64,000 nucleotides of DNA, from the NCBI GenBank assembly GCA_963813555.1, contig CAWEZX010000004.1, positions 496,001-560,000 on the forward strand, given 5' to 3'. Source of the DNA: Roseiarcus sp963813555 (GTDB taxonomy: Bacteria; Pseudomonadota; Alphaproteobacteria; Rhizobiales; Beijerinckiaceae). Below are positions 1 through 8,396 of this stretch, one piece after another. Under the pieces are notes generated by a model. That model was not told the DNA's origin and did not search any database. It saw only the letters and a program-made list of their open reading frames with translations. How positions within the stretch are numbered: position 1 is the stretch's first letter; each line of letters opens with the position of its first letter. The position numbers and the translations under genes were made by a program.

Positions 1-839
1 AAGACCAGCATCGCGCCGGGCCCGCCTCCAGTGAAGAGTGAAGCCGCCATGCGCGTCGCCACCCCGCTGCTGGAAGAACCTGTGGCCGACCGGCGCAACT
101 GGACGATCCCCCGCCTTCGCGCCGAGATCGAAGCGCGCGAGGGCGTGCGCATCAGCCGTTCGCAACTGTCCAAGGCCTTGCGAAAAAAAAGTTCCGCTGG
201 CGGCGGCCCCGGCACACGCTGAAGGGACGTCAGACGGAAAGCGAGGTGGAACGGGTGGGGCTGCGCCTGCAACTGCGCAAACAGCAGGCCGAAGCGGGCG
301 ACATCGTTCTTCTCTACGGCGATGAGAGCGAGGCGCTGACCCATCCCTATCTCGCCCGCGCCTGGGCGAAGTCGGGGGCGGACTTGCGTGTGCCGGCGCC
401 GGGGCAGGCCAAGAAGGTCGCGATGCTGGGGTCGCTCGATCCCCTCACGCGCCAACTCATCGTCCATACCAGCCCGACCAAGCGCAGCGGCGATTTCATC
501 GCCCATCTGGAGCAACTCGACCGTCTCTTTGGACCGCAGCCCGGGCGACAGGCCAAGCCGGTCGTGCTGGTCGAGGACAATGGTCCGATCCACACCAGCA
601 AACGCTCGCTCGCCGCCCTGGCCGCCCGCGCGCACTGGCTCACCGTCGAATGGCTGCCGAAATACACCCCCGAACTCAACGACATCGAGCCGGTCTGGCG
701 CGATCTTAAGGCCCATCACCTCGCCCACCAGACCTTCACCGACGCCGACGCGCTCGACCAGGCCATCCATCACGCCGTCATTGATCTCAACCGCGAGCGC
801 ATCCCCAATCCGTTGGCCAAGCCACGAATCTCTGCTTAG
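1..839 (+). CDS. IS630-family transposase, 5'-truncated by window edge, two frames joined by -1 frameshift
   Basis: DDE transposase of the IS630/Tc1-mariner superfamily. The first frame is open from base 1 to a stop at 220-222 and carries the end of the HTH region (NWTIPRLRAEI, GVRISRSQLSKALRKK). The second frame runs to the TAG at 837-839 and carries the DDE core: LLYGDESE, VVLVEDNGPIHTSK and WLPKYTPELNDIEPVW. A run of eight A at 183-190 lies where the frames meet. A -1 slip there gives a continuous RKKKFRWRRPRHTLKG, the usual IS630 hinge. Some IS630 members use such programmed frameshifting, so the gene may be functional. The true start lies before the window. The element ends close to base 840, where it cuts an aldo/keto reductase gene. 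Confidence 0.85.
183..190 (+). promoter_or_regulatory. A8 slippery site for -1 ribosomal frameshift
   Basis: The zero-frame codons here read CGA AAA AAA AGT, that is A-AAA-AAA followed by AG. Slipping back one base gives AAA AAA AAG TTC and opens the downstream transposase frame. This is inferred from frame continuity; a plain sequencing indel would look the same. Confidence 0.55.
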
Positions 840-840
840 C

Positions 841-965
841 TTCACCATTCGCGTGGTGTCCTCCTGGCCGAGGTTGCCCATGTTCATCTTGCCGCCGAAC
901 TGCATCGTGCCAAGCGCCACTTCGCTCACGATGAGGCCGGTATTCCCTAGTTTTCTATACTTCAT
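841..965 (-). pseudogene. Aldo/keto reductase, N-terminal fragment cut by the IS630 element
   Basis: Reading leftward from ATG at 965, the first ~40 codons give MKYRKLGNTGLIVSEVALGT, then MQFGGKMNMGNLGQEDTTRMV. This is the start of an aldo/keto reductase (NADPH-dependent TIM-barrel family): the first strand and the first part of the cofactor/substrate pocket. GGAG-like ribosome-binding bases lie just upstream of the ATG. The frame then runs into the IS630 end near 840 and the similarity stops. The rest of the gene must lie on the far side of the IS, outside the window, or be lost. It is non-functional as seen. Confidence 0.75.
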
Positions 966-1167
966 CTCCCACACTCCTTGCCGTCCTTCCGGGAGGGCTC
1001 AGATTGACACGTTCGAGTTCGACTTGGCCTGGCCAGAATTGGGCTCTGCCCGAATGGCCAGTTAACGGCGATTCGCGACGTTGAATCGGTTGCGACGACC
1101 TTCTGCTTCGGGTCGAAGCCGATCCAACTGATTGTGTTTCGGGCCTGGGCAATTTGGTCGAAGAATT

Positions 1168-1476
1168 GGCTCTTATAGCGTCACCTGTTGGTCACCGGGG
1201 AATCGCGATATGGCAGACCAGCAGGCGGTCCTTAAGGCGTCATGGCCGGGCTTGTCTCGGCCACCCACGTGGTTCGGCGCATCGAACGCTCGCAAGCCAG
1301 CGACAAGGGTCGAAAGATCTCGTGTTTATAGCCCTTTGCGGTCGGCCGCGCCGATGCCAGCCGCCACGTCTTTGAGGCGGCGCGGCGTGGATGGCCGGGA
1401 CAAGCCCGGCCATGGCCAAGGGGATCAGAGGCGCAGCCGGAAAAAAGGCTGACCAACATGGAACGCTATAAGAGCC
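1168..1476. mobile_element. MITE of ~309 bp with IS1595-type terminal inverted repeats
   Basis: The left end reads GGCTCTTATAGCGT and the right end is its complement, ACGCTATAAGAGCC. After a 4-base mismatch, TGTTGGTCA also pairs between the two ends. The first 14 bases equal the ends of the full IS1595-family element that begins 8 bp to the right. The 8-bp flanks are GAAGAATT and AAAGAATT (7 of 8 equal), as expected of an IS1595-type target duplication. There is no transposase inside. Its interior holds a separate inverted palindrome (1241-1414). It is most likely mobilised by the neighbouring IS transposase. Confidence 0.75.
1241..1414. repeat. Inverted pair of the rhizobial HGRACPGHPR palindromic repeat
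   Basis: The arm at 1241-1269 (beginning CATGGCCGGGCTTGTC) is the reverse complement of 1386-1414 with 27 of 29 positions equal. Translated, these arms give the HGRACPGHPR-like peptide that is a familiar artefact of interspersed repeats in Bradyrhizobium-type genomes. The ~115-bp spacer has no coding potential I can see. The repeat is nested inside the MITE. Confidence 0.7.
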
Positions 1477-1484
1477 AAAGAATT

Positions 1485-2588
1485 GGCTCTTATAGCGTTA
1501 GTTGTTGGTATGGGCCGATTCCGATGGCGCTCTTGATCCAGTTTTGTGGCGTGATTTGTCGATCCCAGGCTTCGAGGGCGCGCCGCCAGCCGAGATAATT
1601 TGGCAGGTTCTTGGTGGCGACGCCGTTGAAGCGATTGAGCCATTGCTTGAGACGGCTGTGGTAGGCGTTGACGTTGTTGATATGCAGGTGGGGCGCCGCG
1701 GGGACAGGCTTTCCCGGGGAAGGAACGGCGTGAAAGGGGATGTTGGCCTGGCGGGCGAAGGAGGCCAGCGGTTTGCCGCCATCGCCGATCAAGTGATTTG
1801 CGGACGTAACGACACCGGTCAGGACGGCGGCGATCGAAGCGCTGTCGTCGTTTGGCAGAACGGCGTCGAAAGTTGCGCCCTTTCGGTCGCGGGCGACGAG
1901 CACGGGAATGTTGTCCTGATAGGGGCCCGGATGACGGGCCGTTCCGCCGCGTTTGCGAGCCTTGCGAGGCAGATCGGACCACCGCCCCTTGAAAGATTTA
2001 AGGATGAAGGTTTCATCCGCTTCGACGATTCCGCTCAGCTTTTGCGGCTTGTCCGCGGCGGGAGCGCCCAAAAACCGGTGACGCCAGCGGAAAGCCGTCG
2101 TCGGATGCACGCCGCAAAGCGCGGCCGTCTTCACCAGGCTTTTGCCTTCGATCATCGCCTGCGCGTGATCGAGCCAACGCTCTTTCTTGCGCAGATGCGC
2201 CATTGGGCTTTTGCTCAGGGCGTTGAAGGTGCGTCCGCAAGCCTTGCAGCGGAACCGCGCCAGTCCGCGCGAGCGTCCCCAGGCCACGATTTCGCGACCC
2301 GCGCAATGCGGACACCCTCGACTTTCCACCCGCTCATGGCCTGTTACGCCCAACGCGTCCGGCCGACGGCGAGCCTTCAAGGCCTTGTTCTTCGGGGCCG
2401 CCGTCAGCATCGCAGTTTTCGGACCCACCCCCTCCGCCGTCGTCAGAGCCGCGAGCGCCGCCCGCCGCTGATCCTCGTTCAATCGAACGATCCCCGACAG
2501 CCAAGTCGAAAACTCCTCACCCTTCATCGAACAATCTCCAACCCCACCCCCACCATAACCCAAATCAACAACTAACGCTATAAGAGCC
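1485..2588 (-). mobile_element. IS1595-family insertion sequence, copy 1 (1104 bp)
   Basis: It is bounded by GGCTCTTATAGCGTTAGTTG at 1485 and its complement ending at 2588. The 8-bp flanks AAAGAATT and AGAGAATT agree at 7 of 8 positions. One transposase gene fills the element on the minus strand. A second copy, nearly identical but 6 bp shorter (a two-codon indel in the transposase), lies at 30750-31847 in the other orientation. This copy abuts the MITE, sharing the 8-bp AAAGAATT between the two elements. Confidence 0.88.
1490..2527 (-). CDS. IS1595-family transposase, copy 1
   Basis: DNA transposase of 345 residues. A zinc ribbon near residues 60-95 (CPHC ... CKAC) is followed by a helical region (KSLVKTAALCGVHPTTAFRWRHRF) and the catalytic domain. 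Acidic residues are seen in VEADETF and LIGDGGKPL; the third catalytic position seems to be the Asn of NNVNAYHSRLKQW, giving a DD-N type triad as in some IS1595 subgroups. I chose ATG at 2527 because GGAG lies 8-10 bases upstream; a TTG at 2563 would add 12 glycine-rich residues encoded by the IS end. It seems intact. Confidence 0.88.
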   Translation of the reverse strand: MKGEEFSTWLSGIVRLNEDQRRAALAALTTAEGVGPKTAMLTAAPKNKALKARRRPDALGVTGHERVESRGCPHCAGREIVAWGRSRGLARFRCKACGRTFNALSKSPMAHLRKKERWLDHAQAMIEGKSLVKTAALCGVHPTTAFRWRHRFLGAPAADKPQKLSGIVEADETFILKSFKGRWSDLPRKARKRGGTARHPGPYQDNIPVLVARDRKGATFDAVLPNDDSASIAAVLTGVVTSANHLIGDGGKPLASFARQANIPFHAVPSPGKPVPAAPHLHINNVNAYHSRLKQWLNRFNGVATKNLPNYLGWRRALEAWDRQITPQNWIKSAIGIGPYQQLTL

Positions 2589-2801
2589 AGAGAATTTCTT
2601 GTGTAAAGCAGAATATCGTGCTATATATTTCAACTGGCAGAATCCCGAGCCGCCCCTGTCTGGCCGGCCTCGGACGAGGCGAGCGAGAGGAGAAAGAATG
2701 ATGAGACGGTCGGGATGCAACCTGCGACGCGAGTTGAGACCTGAGCCAATATTTTTTATTTTTTTCGCTCGCAACCCGTTGAAAAGTCTCGATTCGGAAA
2801 A

Positions 2802-2851
2802 ATAAACGCTAGTAAACGCTAGCTATTTTACTAGCGCTTACTAGCGTTTAT
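2802..2851. repeat. AT-rich long palindrome with four CTAGCG units
   Basis: TAAACGCTAGTAAACGCTAG at 2803-2822 pairs imperfectly with the facing sequence at 2830-2851, around an AT loop. The 7-mer ACGCTAG or its near complement occurs four times. It lies between the IS1595 copy and the 3' end of the ligJ-like gene. It could be a terminator without a clear T-tract, a regulator site or a mobile-element end. The rest of the 2589-2928 gap shows no gene to me. Confidence 0.5.
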
Positions 2852-2928
2852 GTGGTTTTTATTTGCATTTGCTTGTAACTAATTCGCGCATTGGTTGTAT
2901 CATCAGGTTGGACGCCAGCACGACGGCG

Positions 2929-3957
2929 CTAGCGGCCTTGGGCCTTCAACGCCTTGTCGAGACGCGGATAGACCCGCCGCGCGTTGCCCTCGTAGACCTT
3001 GTGGCGCTCCTCGGGGCTGAGATTGGCCGTCGCCTCGACGTAGCGCTTGGTGTCATCGTAATAATGGCCAGTCTCCGGGTCGATCCCTCTCACCGCGCCG
3101 ATCATTTCGCTCGCGAACAGGATGTTGTCCACGGGGATGACTTTGGTTAGCAGATCGACGCCCGGCTGGTGATAGACGCAGGTGTCGAAGAAGACGTTCT
3201 TCAATAGCTGCTCTGTGAGCAGCGGCTTTTTCAGTTCCTGCGCCAGACCGCGATATCGGCCCCAATGATAAGGAGCGGCGCCGCCTCCGTGCGGAATGAC
3301 GAACTTGAGGGTCGGAAAATCCTTGAACAAGTCGCCCTGAATGAACTGCATCACCGCGGTGGTGTCGGCGTTGATGTAATGGGCGCCGGTGGCGTGAAAA
3401 CAAGGATTGCAGCTGGTCGAGACATGGACCATCGCCGGGATGTCCCACTCCGCCATCTTCTCATAGATCGGATACCATGAGCGGTCGGTCAGCGGCGGGC
3501 TCGTCCAATAGCCGCCGGACGGATCGGGATTGAGATTGATGGCGACGAAGCCATAATCCCTGACGCATCTCTCCAGTTCGGGAATGCAAGTCTTCGGGTC
3601 GACGCCCGGGCTCTGCGGCAGCATTGCCGCGCCGATGAAATTGTCGGGAAACAAGTTGGAGACACGAAAGCACAGCTCGTTGCAAATCGAGGCCCAGGTT
3701 GAACTCACGGCGAAATCGCCGATGTGATGAGCCATGAAGCTGGCGCGCGGACTGAAAATCGTCAGATCGCAGCCGCGCTCCCGCATCAGGCGCAGCTGAT
3801 TTGATTCGATCGACTGGCGAAGCTCGTCGTCGCTGATCTTCAGGTCCGCGACCTTGGGCGTAGCGGCGGGATCCTTGATGCCGGCGATCTGCCGGTTGCG
3901 CCACGCCTCGAGCGCCTTGGGCGCGGTCGTGTAGTGCCCGTGGCAATCGATGATCAT
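2929..3957 (-). CDS. ligJ: 4-oxalomesaconate hydratase (LigJ-type amidohydrolase)
   Basis: Metal-dependent TIM-barrel amidohydrolase-superfamily protein of 342 residues. It starts MIIDCHGHYTTAPKALEAWR, with the HxH metal motif at residues 6-8, and continues with MVHVSTSCNPCF and FVIPHGGG, which supply further metal/active-site histidines. Length and N-terminus match LigJ of the protocatechuate 4,5-cleavage pathway, which hydrates 4-oxalomesaconate to 4-carboxy-4-hydroxy-2-oxoadipate. A HpcH/HpaI aldolase and a ThDP enzyme lie on the same strand a few kb upstream, but an envelope-protein gene lies between and no ligA/B/C is in view. A related hydratase or decarboxylase of the same superfamily is the alternative. 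Confidence 0.8.
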   Translation of the reverse strand: MIIDCHGHYTTAPKALEAWRNRQIAGIKDPAATPKVADLKISDDELRQSIESNQLRLMRERGCDLTIFSPRASFMAHHIGDFAVSSTWASICNELCFRVSNLFPDNFIGAAMLPQSPGVDPKTCIPELERCVRDYGFVAINLNPDPSGGYWTSPPLTDRSWYPIYEKMAEWDIPAMVHVSTSCNPCFHATGAHYINADTTAVMQFIQGDLFKDFPTLKFVIPHGGGAAPYHWGRYRGLAQELKKPLLTEQLLKNVFFDTCVYHQPGVDLLTKVIPVDNILFASEMIGAVRGIDPETGHYYDDTKRYVEATANLSPEERHKVYEGNARRVYPRLDKALKAQGR

Positions 3958-4242
3958 GTGCGTTTCCTCTGATTTAGCGGCCCCTCAACCGCACCTTCTC
4001 GCGCCGGAGAGGCGATGGCAATGCGCCATGGCGTGCAGGGATCGGGTTCTCTCCGAGGCGCCAATCCACTCGGAAAGGCGCTTCACTCCCTAAGGAATGC
4101 GCGCTTGCATCAGAGCCTGGCTTTGCTTCCGGCCAAACGGGTTCAGCGCGGGGCGGAAAGCGGCTACGCGGCGATGAACCAGAAGCATGCTTGACTGAAT
4201 GCTGCTCGCAGCTTGGCCGACCGTCGAGCCGATCGTGGGCGG

Positions 4243-4812
4243 TCAGAAAGGATTCCAGGTCGCCTGCTGGGTAAACTTGAGGTAGTTGAGGTTGATTCCG
4301 AGGCGCCACCCCAGTCCCGTGCGGATAGGAACCACGACAACGCCCTTGGCGCCGAGCGCTGTGAAGCCCAAGCCGCCAACAAAATAAGCTGACCCGTCCA
4401 GCCCGCCGAAGCGATCAAAAATCGCTCCGGTTTCCGGCAAATTATAGACGAGCATCATCGTCCGATCGCCGTCGGCGCCAGCATCAAAGCCGACCGACGG
4501 CCCTTGCCAATACACCCGCTGGCTGCCGGCGTTGCGCGTATACATTTTGCCTTCGCCGTATCTCAGTCCCCCAACGAATGCGCCAGAGGCCTCCTGGCCA
4601 AGAATATACGCATTGGGCAGGCCCCAGCGGCGGGCCGCTTCCTGAACCCCGTCGGCCAACCCGCGCGACACGCTGCCAAAAAACCGGTTCCCGTTATCGA
4701 CGATCTCCTCAGCGGGAAACGGCTCGGGAGCATCGGCTCTCGCCGGCGCCGAGAAGGCGACGGCCCCCGTCGCAGCGATGGTCAGAAGCTCTCGGCGCGA
4801 GACATTGCTCAT
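4243..4812 (-). CDS. EipA/DUF1134-family envelope protein, Tat-type signal
   Basis: Protein of 189 residues. The N-terminus SRRELLTIAATGAVAFSAPARA is a twin-arginine-like signal ending in an AxA site near residue 26. The mature part has the DUF1134 hallmark FPAEEIVDNGNRFFGSVSRG, then YILGQEASGAFVGGLRYGEG. DUF1134 includes EipA, a periplasmic beta-barrel-like protein needed for envelope integrity in Brucella and Caulobacter. It stands between unrelated genes with ~285 bp of non-coding sequence on its 3' side and ~270 bp on its 5' side. The role is inferred from the family. Confidence 0.8.
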   Translation of the reverse strand: MSNVSRRELLTIAATGAVAFSAPARADAPEPFPAEEIVDNGNRFFGSVSRGLADGVQEAARRWGLPNAYILGQEASGAFVGGLRYGEGKMYTRNAGSQRVYWQGPSVGFDAGADGDRTMMLVYNLPETGAIFDRFGGLDGSAYFVGGLGFTALGAKGVVVVPIRTGLGWRLGINLNYLKFTQQATWNPF

Positions 4813-5081
4813 GGCGACATCCTTCGAGGCCGCCGCACTCTGGCGCGAAGCTCAGGGTTCCGGCGAACTCGTGTTCCGGAGTCAGCGCATGATGCGCTGA
4901 CGGATGGTCAATCATCGCCGAGCCGAGTTGACAGAAAATTAACAATGGTCGGCTTTTTGCCCGCCTTGGCGTCGCCCGCGCGACGGATGACCGCCGCGAG
5001 AGCCCATTCGCCGTTGCCGGCGACTGGGTTCGCGCCGAACAATTGACTCCGGAATTGATGCGACCTCAACCAGGGACGCGT

Positions 5082-5423
5082 TTAGTCCAGGATTTGAAAG
5101 ATGCGATTGTTGCTGAGGTCGATGATGGCTCGCCGGCCGTTGACGATCGCCGTCCCAAAGCCGGGCCGATCCGGCATCGGGGCGGGACTGACGCCATTGG
5201 GGAGCGGCTGACCCTGGGTCGCCTCTCCAGAGATCGTAACGCGCGGACCGCTGCCAACGGCCCCATTGTCCGGCGTGGCGAGAGTTGACTTGCCGGACTT
5301 GAGAGAAGAAGGCGGCAACCCGGGAGGAGCAAAGACGCCGCGCAAAGTTCCGGGTTGGTCCTGGGCGTAGCCCAGGGATCCCGACGCCAACAAGGCGAGA
5401 CACGAAAGAACGAGCGCGCGCAT
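5082..5423 (-). CDS. Small secreted hypothetical protein
   Basis: Protein of 113 residues starting MRALVLSCLALLASGSLGYA, a clear Sec signal peptide cleaved near residue 20. The mature part is rich in Pro, Gly and Ser and ends in AIVNGRRAIIDLSNNRIFQI, a short beta-rich segment. The start is set by GGAGAG six bases upstream of ATG at 5423; another ATG lies four codons earlier at 5435 but the ribosome-binding bases overlap it. I do not recognise the family. It sits ~140 bp upstream of nothing co-transcribed in particular; the ThDP gene follows on its 5' side. Confidence 0.65.
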   Translation of the reverse strand: MRALVLSCLALLASGSLGYAQDQPGTLRGVFAPPGLPPSSLKSGKSTLATPDNGAVGSGPRVTISGEATQGQPLPNGVSPAPMPDRPGFGTAIVNGRRAIIDLSNNRIFQILD

Positions 5424-5561
5424 GATGCTCTCCATTGCGCCGACCCCGATCGAGCGCACAAAGAAAAGGCCGCGCCGACCCTGAGGGGGGACCGAGCCCC
5501 TGACATTAACAGGCGTCCCCGATGAAAGCCAGGATCGGCGCGCCAAGGATCGGCCGGCCAA

Positions 5562-7274
5562 TCAGAGAGGGGAGAGCCACACGTCGAGCACCGCGCAGCG
5601 CTCTTCCTCGCGCACCACCCTCAGGCCCTCGGCGACCGCGTCCTCGACGTCTTGTGGACGCTTGACGACCCGTGCAAAGGCGCCGCCGGCCGCCGCGGCG
5701 ATTCCGGAATAATCCGGCGGCGGCTCGAAGCTCAGATCCAGATCCTTAGCGCGGCTGGCGAAGCCATCCGGGTGAACCGCGAGGGCCGAGAATTTCGGCG
5801 CGTTCCAGCCGCGATTGTTATAGATGACTTGCAGAAACGGCGTGCGGTAACGCCGCGCCATCCAGTGCACCGCGGAAGGCGCGGAAAAAATGTAGGAGCC
5901 GTCGCCGGTGAGGGCGACGAAGGTCTTATCCGGAGCGGCCAATTTCATCCCGATCGCCGCGCCGCCGCTCCAGCCTAGCGAGCCGCCGCCGCTGGCGAAC
6001 ATCGTGCCCGGATGCTCGCGCGCCATGTGGTCGCAGATCGCCGGATAATTGGTGATGCCTTCATTGAGCACGATCGCCTCGAGCCCTACTTGACGTCGCA
6101 CGCAAGCGGTCAGATATTCCGGCGTCACGATGTCTTGGCGCGGCGCCTCGAGGCGGGCCAGGTCTTCTTTCCGCTCTCGACGCCGCTCGGCGTAGTGACG
6201 GCGACGCCGTTCTGCGGCTTCCTCGTCGATCTCAATGTGATCGAGGCGAGCGTTCAATTGCGCGAGCGCGGTCGCCGCATCGGCTCGATAACATTGCCGC
6301 GCCTTGATGGACCAGAGCGGCGTCGATTGCTTGAGCGGATCGACGTCGATGATAGCGATCGACGCGCCTTCGCTCGGCTTGCTGACCGTGGGAATCCACG
6401 GGACGTCGCTATCGACGACAAGAACGAAATCGGCTTCGGCCAGGGCGCGGTTCTGGAACGGATGGTTCCATTGATTGCCCTGGTACAGCGGATCGTTGTG
6501 GGGATAGTTGACAGTGCTCGGCACCGATTCCAGCACGCCCGCGCCGAGCCGGCCGCAGAAGCGGATAAGTTCGGTCACGGCGGCGGGATTCCGGCCGACG
6601 TAAGATGTGACGATGAGTGGCCTTGCGGCCTTCTGAAAGGCGTCGACCAGGCTCGCGACGGCGGCGTCAGTGAGCGGTGTCGGCGCAATCGGCGGCCAGT
6701 CAGCGACATCAATCGCGACGCTTTGAGTTTCCGCTTCCATCACTTCGCGGGCGCCCACGAGGTAGACCGGTCCCTTGGGATCGCTATGGGCGATTTGCAA
6801 CGATCGATGGACGATCGACTTCACGTTGCCCGCGTTACGAAACTCGTTGTCGTATTTCATATATTGGCGCACGATGCCACGCTGATCGGGGACGTCCTGA
6901 ATCCATTGGATGAATTCGTTGCGGCTGCCGGTCGCCTCGCCCTCCTGGGTGGCCGGCGACAGGCCGGCGAACAAGAATACCGGAATGCGCGCCTTGGCGG
7001 CGTTGTGGACCGCTCCGCCCAGCGATTGGGTCCCGCAATCGACATGGACTACGACGGCCTGGGCGCGCCCGGTCAGTTGCGCGTAGCCATGGGCGCAGGT
7101 CATCGCCACCATTTCGTTCGGACAGGTGACGACGGCGGGGACCGGCCAGCCCAAGGATCGCGCCTCGGCGATCGCCTCGATGAGAGCCGGATGATCGCTG
7201 CCGAAATTGGCGAAGATATAGGAGACGCCCGCTTCCTGTAGCGCCTCGAGCATTGCCGCGCTCGCGGTATACAT
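5562..7274 (-). CDS. Thiamine-diphosphate-dependent enzyme, acetolactate-synthase-like
   Basis: A 570-residue member of the ThDP decarboxylase/carboligase family. The N-terminal Pyr domain has the activating glutamate in VTCPNEMVAMTCAHGYAQ (near residue 54). A central Rossmann-like domain follows, then the PP domain with the ThDP/Mg motif GDGSYIFSAPSAVHWM ... YNNRGWN (GDG-x-NN pattern). Relatives include acetolactate synthase, benzoylformate decarboxylase and oxalyl-CoA decarboxylase; the family cannot be narrowed from motifs alone. The next upstream gene, 110 bp away on the same strand, is a HpcH/HpaI aldolase, so a joint role in 2-oxo-acid breakdown is likely (inference). There is no ilvN-type small subunit beside it, which argues against a biosynthetic role. 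Confidence 0.82.
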   Translation of the reverse strand: MYTASAAMLEALQEAGVSYIFANFGSDHPALIEAIAEARSLGWPVPAVVTCPNEMVAMTCAHGYAQLTGRAQAVVVHVDCGTQSLGGAVHNAAKARIPVFLFAGLSPATQEGEATGSRNEFIQWIQDVPDQRGIVRQYMKYDNEFRNAGNVKSIVHRSLQIAHSDPKGPVYLVGAREVMEAETQSVAIDVADWPPIAPTPLTDAAVASLVDAFQKAARPLIVTSYVGRNPAAVTELIRFCGRLGAGVLESVPSTVNYPHNDPLYQGNQWNHPFQNRALAEADFVLVVDSDVPWIPTVSKPSEGASIAIIDVDPLKQSTPLWSIKARQCYRADAATALAQLNARLDHIEIDEEAAERRRRHYAERRRERKEDLARLEAPRQDIVTPEYLTACVRRQVGLEAIVLNEGITNYPAICDHMAREHPGTMFASGGGSLGWSGGAAIGMKLAAPDKTFVALTGDGSYIFSAPSAVHWMARRYRTPFLQVIYNNRGWNAPKFSALAVHPDGFASRAKDLDLSFEPPPDYSGIAAAAGGAFARVVKRPQDVEDAVAEGLRVVREEERCAVLDVWLSPL

Positions 7275-7384
7275 TCGGTTCTCTCCCGATTCTGCGCATT
7301 GCCGCGCCCCGGCGTTCGATTGTCGACGATCCCTCGAGCGCAGGCGCCCGAACGCGGCCTCTCGCCGGACAGCTGACGGCGCAA

Positions 7385-8164
7385 TCAGCGCCCCGGATTT
7401 TGACTCCTGAATTTCGCAGCGAGCTGGTCTGCGCCCCTCGCCAGCAATCCGATGTCGGAGCCAACGGCGGCGAACAGGCAGCCGCGTTCAATGTAGTGCT
7501 GGGCAAGCTCGGCGTCGCCGGTCAATATTCCCGGCGCGGCGCCAGCGTCCTTGATCCGCAGAATCATGTCGTCGATGATTTTGACGACTTCGGGATGGTT
7601 GGGTTGACCCAGATACCCAAGCGCGGCTGAAAGGTCGCCCGGGCCGATGAACACGCCATCGACCCCTTCGACGCTCGCGATCTGTTCCAGGTTCTCAAGT
7701 CCGCGCCTCGTCTCAACCTGCAAGAGAAGACAGATCTGCGCGTTGGCTGCGCCGTGGTATCCTTTGATCCTGCCATAGCGCGACGCTCGCGCCTGCCCGG
7801 CGAAGCCACGAAAGCCCCCGGGCGGGTAGCGAACGGACATGACCGCGCGGCGGGCCTCCTCCTCCGTCTCCACATAGGGGATCAGCAGCGATTGGGCCCC
7901 GACATCGAGCAGGCGTTTGATGATCACCGGATCGTTCCAGGCCGGCCGGACGACGGCGTGAGCGGTTCCTCCGCTCATCGCCTGAAGCTCGGAAAGCACC
8001 ATCGGCAATTCGTTCGGCGCGTGCTCGGTATCGAGCAGAATCCAGTCGAATCCGGCATCCGCGAGGATTTCGACAACGAGATGGCTCGACAGGCTATGCC
8101 ACAGTCCGAGCTGCAATCGGCCTGATTTCAGCGCGTGCTTGAAGGGGTTGTGGAGCCTGTCCAT
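7385..8164 (-). CDS. HpcH/HpaI-family aldolase
   Basis: Class II pyruvate-dependent aldolase of 259 residues. The divalent-metal and substrate residues can be seen in WILLDTEHAPNE, LLQVETRRGLENLEQI and GVFIGPGDLSAALG, typical of 4-hydroxy-2-oxoheptanedioate and 2-keto-3-deoxy-sugar-acid aldolases. It cleaves 4-hydroxy-2-oxo acids into pyruvate and an aldehyde or 2-oxo acid. I chose ATG at 8164 (MDRLHNPFKHALKSG) because the family starts there; the ORF extends 43 codons further with no family similarity. It lies upstream of the ThDP enzyme and probably shares its transcript. The reaction fits the last step after LigJ (4-carboxy-4-hydroxy-2-oxoadipate to pyruvate plus oxaloacetate), but the substrate is unproven. 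Confidence 0.82.
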   Translation of the reverse strand: MDRLHNPFKHALKSGRLQLGLWHSLSSHLVVEILADAGFDWILLDTEHAPNELPMVLSELQAMSGGTAHAVVRPAWNDPVIIKRLLDVGAQSLLIPYVETEEEARRAVMSVRYPPGGFRGFAGQARASRYGRIKGYHGAANAQICLLLQVETRRGLENLEQIASVEGVDGVFIGPGDLSAALGYLGQPNHPEVVKIIDDMILRIKDAGAAPGILTGDAELAQHYIERGCLFAAVGSDIGLLARGADQLAAKFRSQNPGR

Positions 8165-8396
8165 GGGAATGCCTGAAAATTCAATAGCGCCAATCGATTC
8201 AAGCCCGACGGTCTGGCTTAAGCTCGAGCGGCTCCCGCGCCAGGCGCGGGTTCGACCCAACAGCCAAGTCCGTCCAGCAAAATCAAGGAGCATCCGTGAG
8301 CTTGCTTGACCTTACCCCTCTAAATTGGGACTCTTCAACCCGCCTCCGCGCCTCCAGAGAAACCCCTCTCCCGACACGGCCTCCAAGAAGGGCGCC

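Noticed and set aside
1502..2575. 357-residue plus-strand ORF and its twin in IS copy 2
   Set aside because: Exact antisense of the IS1595 transposase, repeated only because the IS is duplicated.
3974..4309. 111-residue minus-strand ORF between ligJ and the EipA-like gene
   Set aside because: No ribosome-binding site, no similarity, and it overlaps the 3' end of the EipA-like gene on the same strand in another frame.
6012..7241. 409-residue plus-strand ORF
   Set aside because: It is antisense to the ThDP enzyme, which has clear catalytic motifs. High GC makes long antisense frames common.
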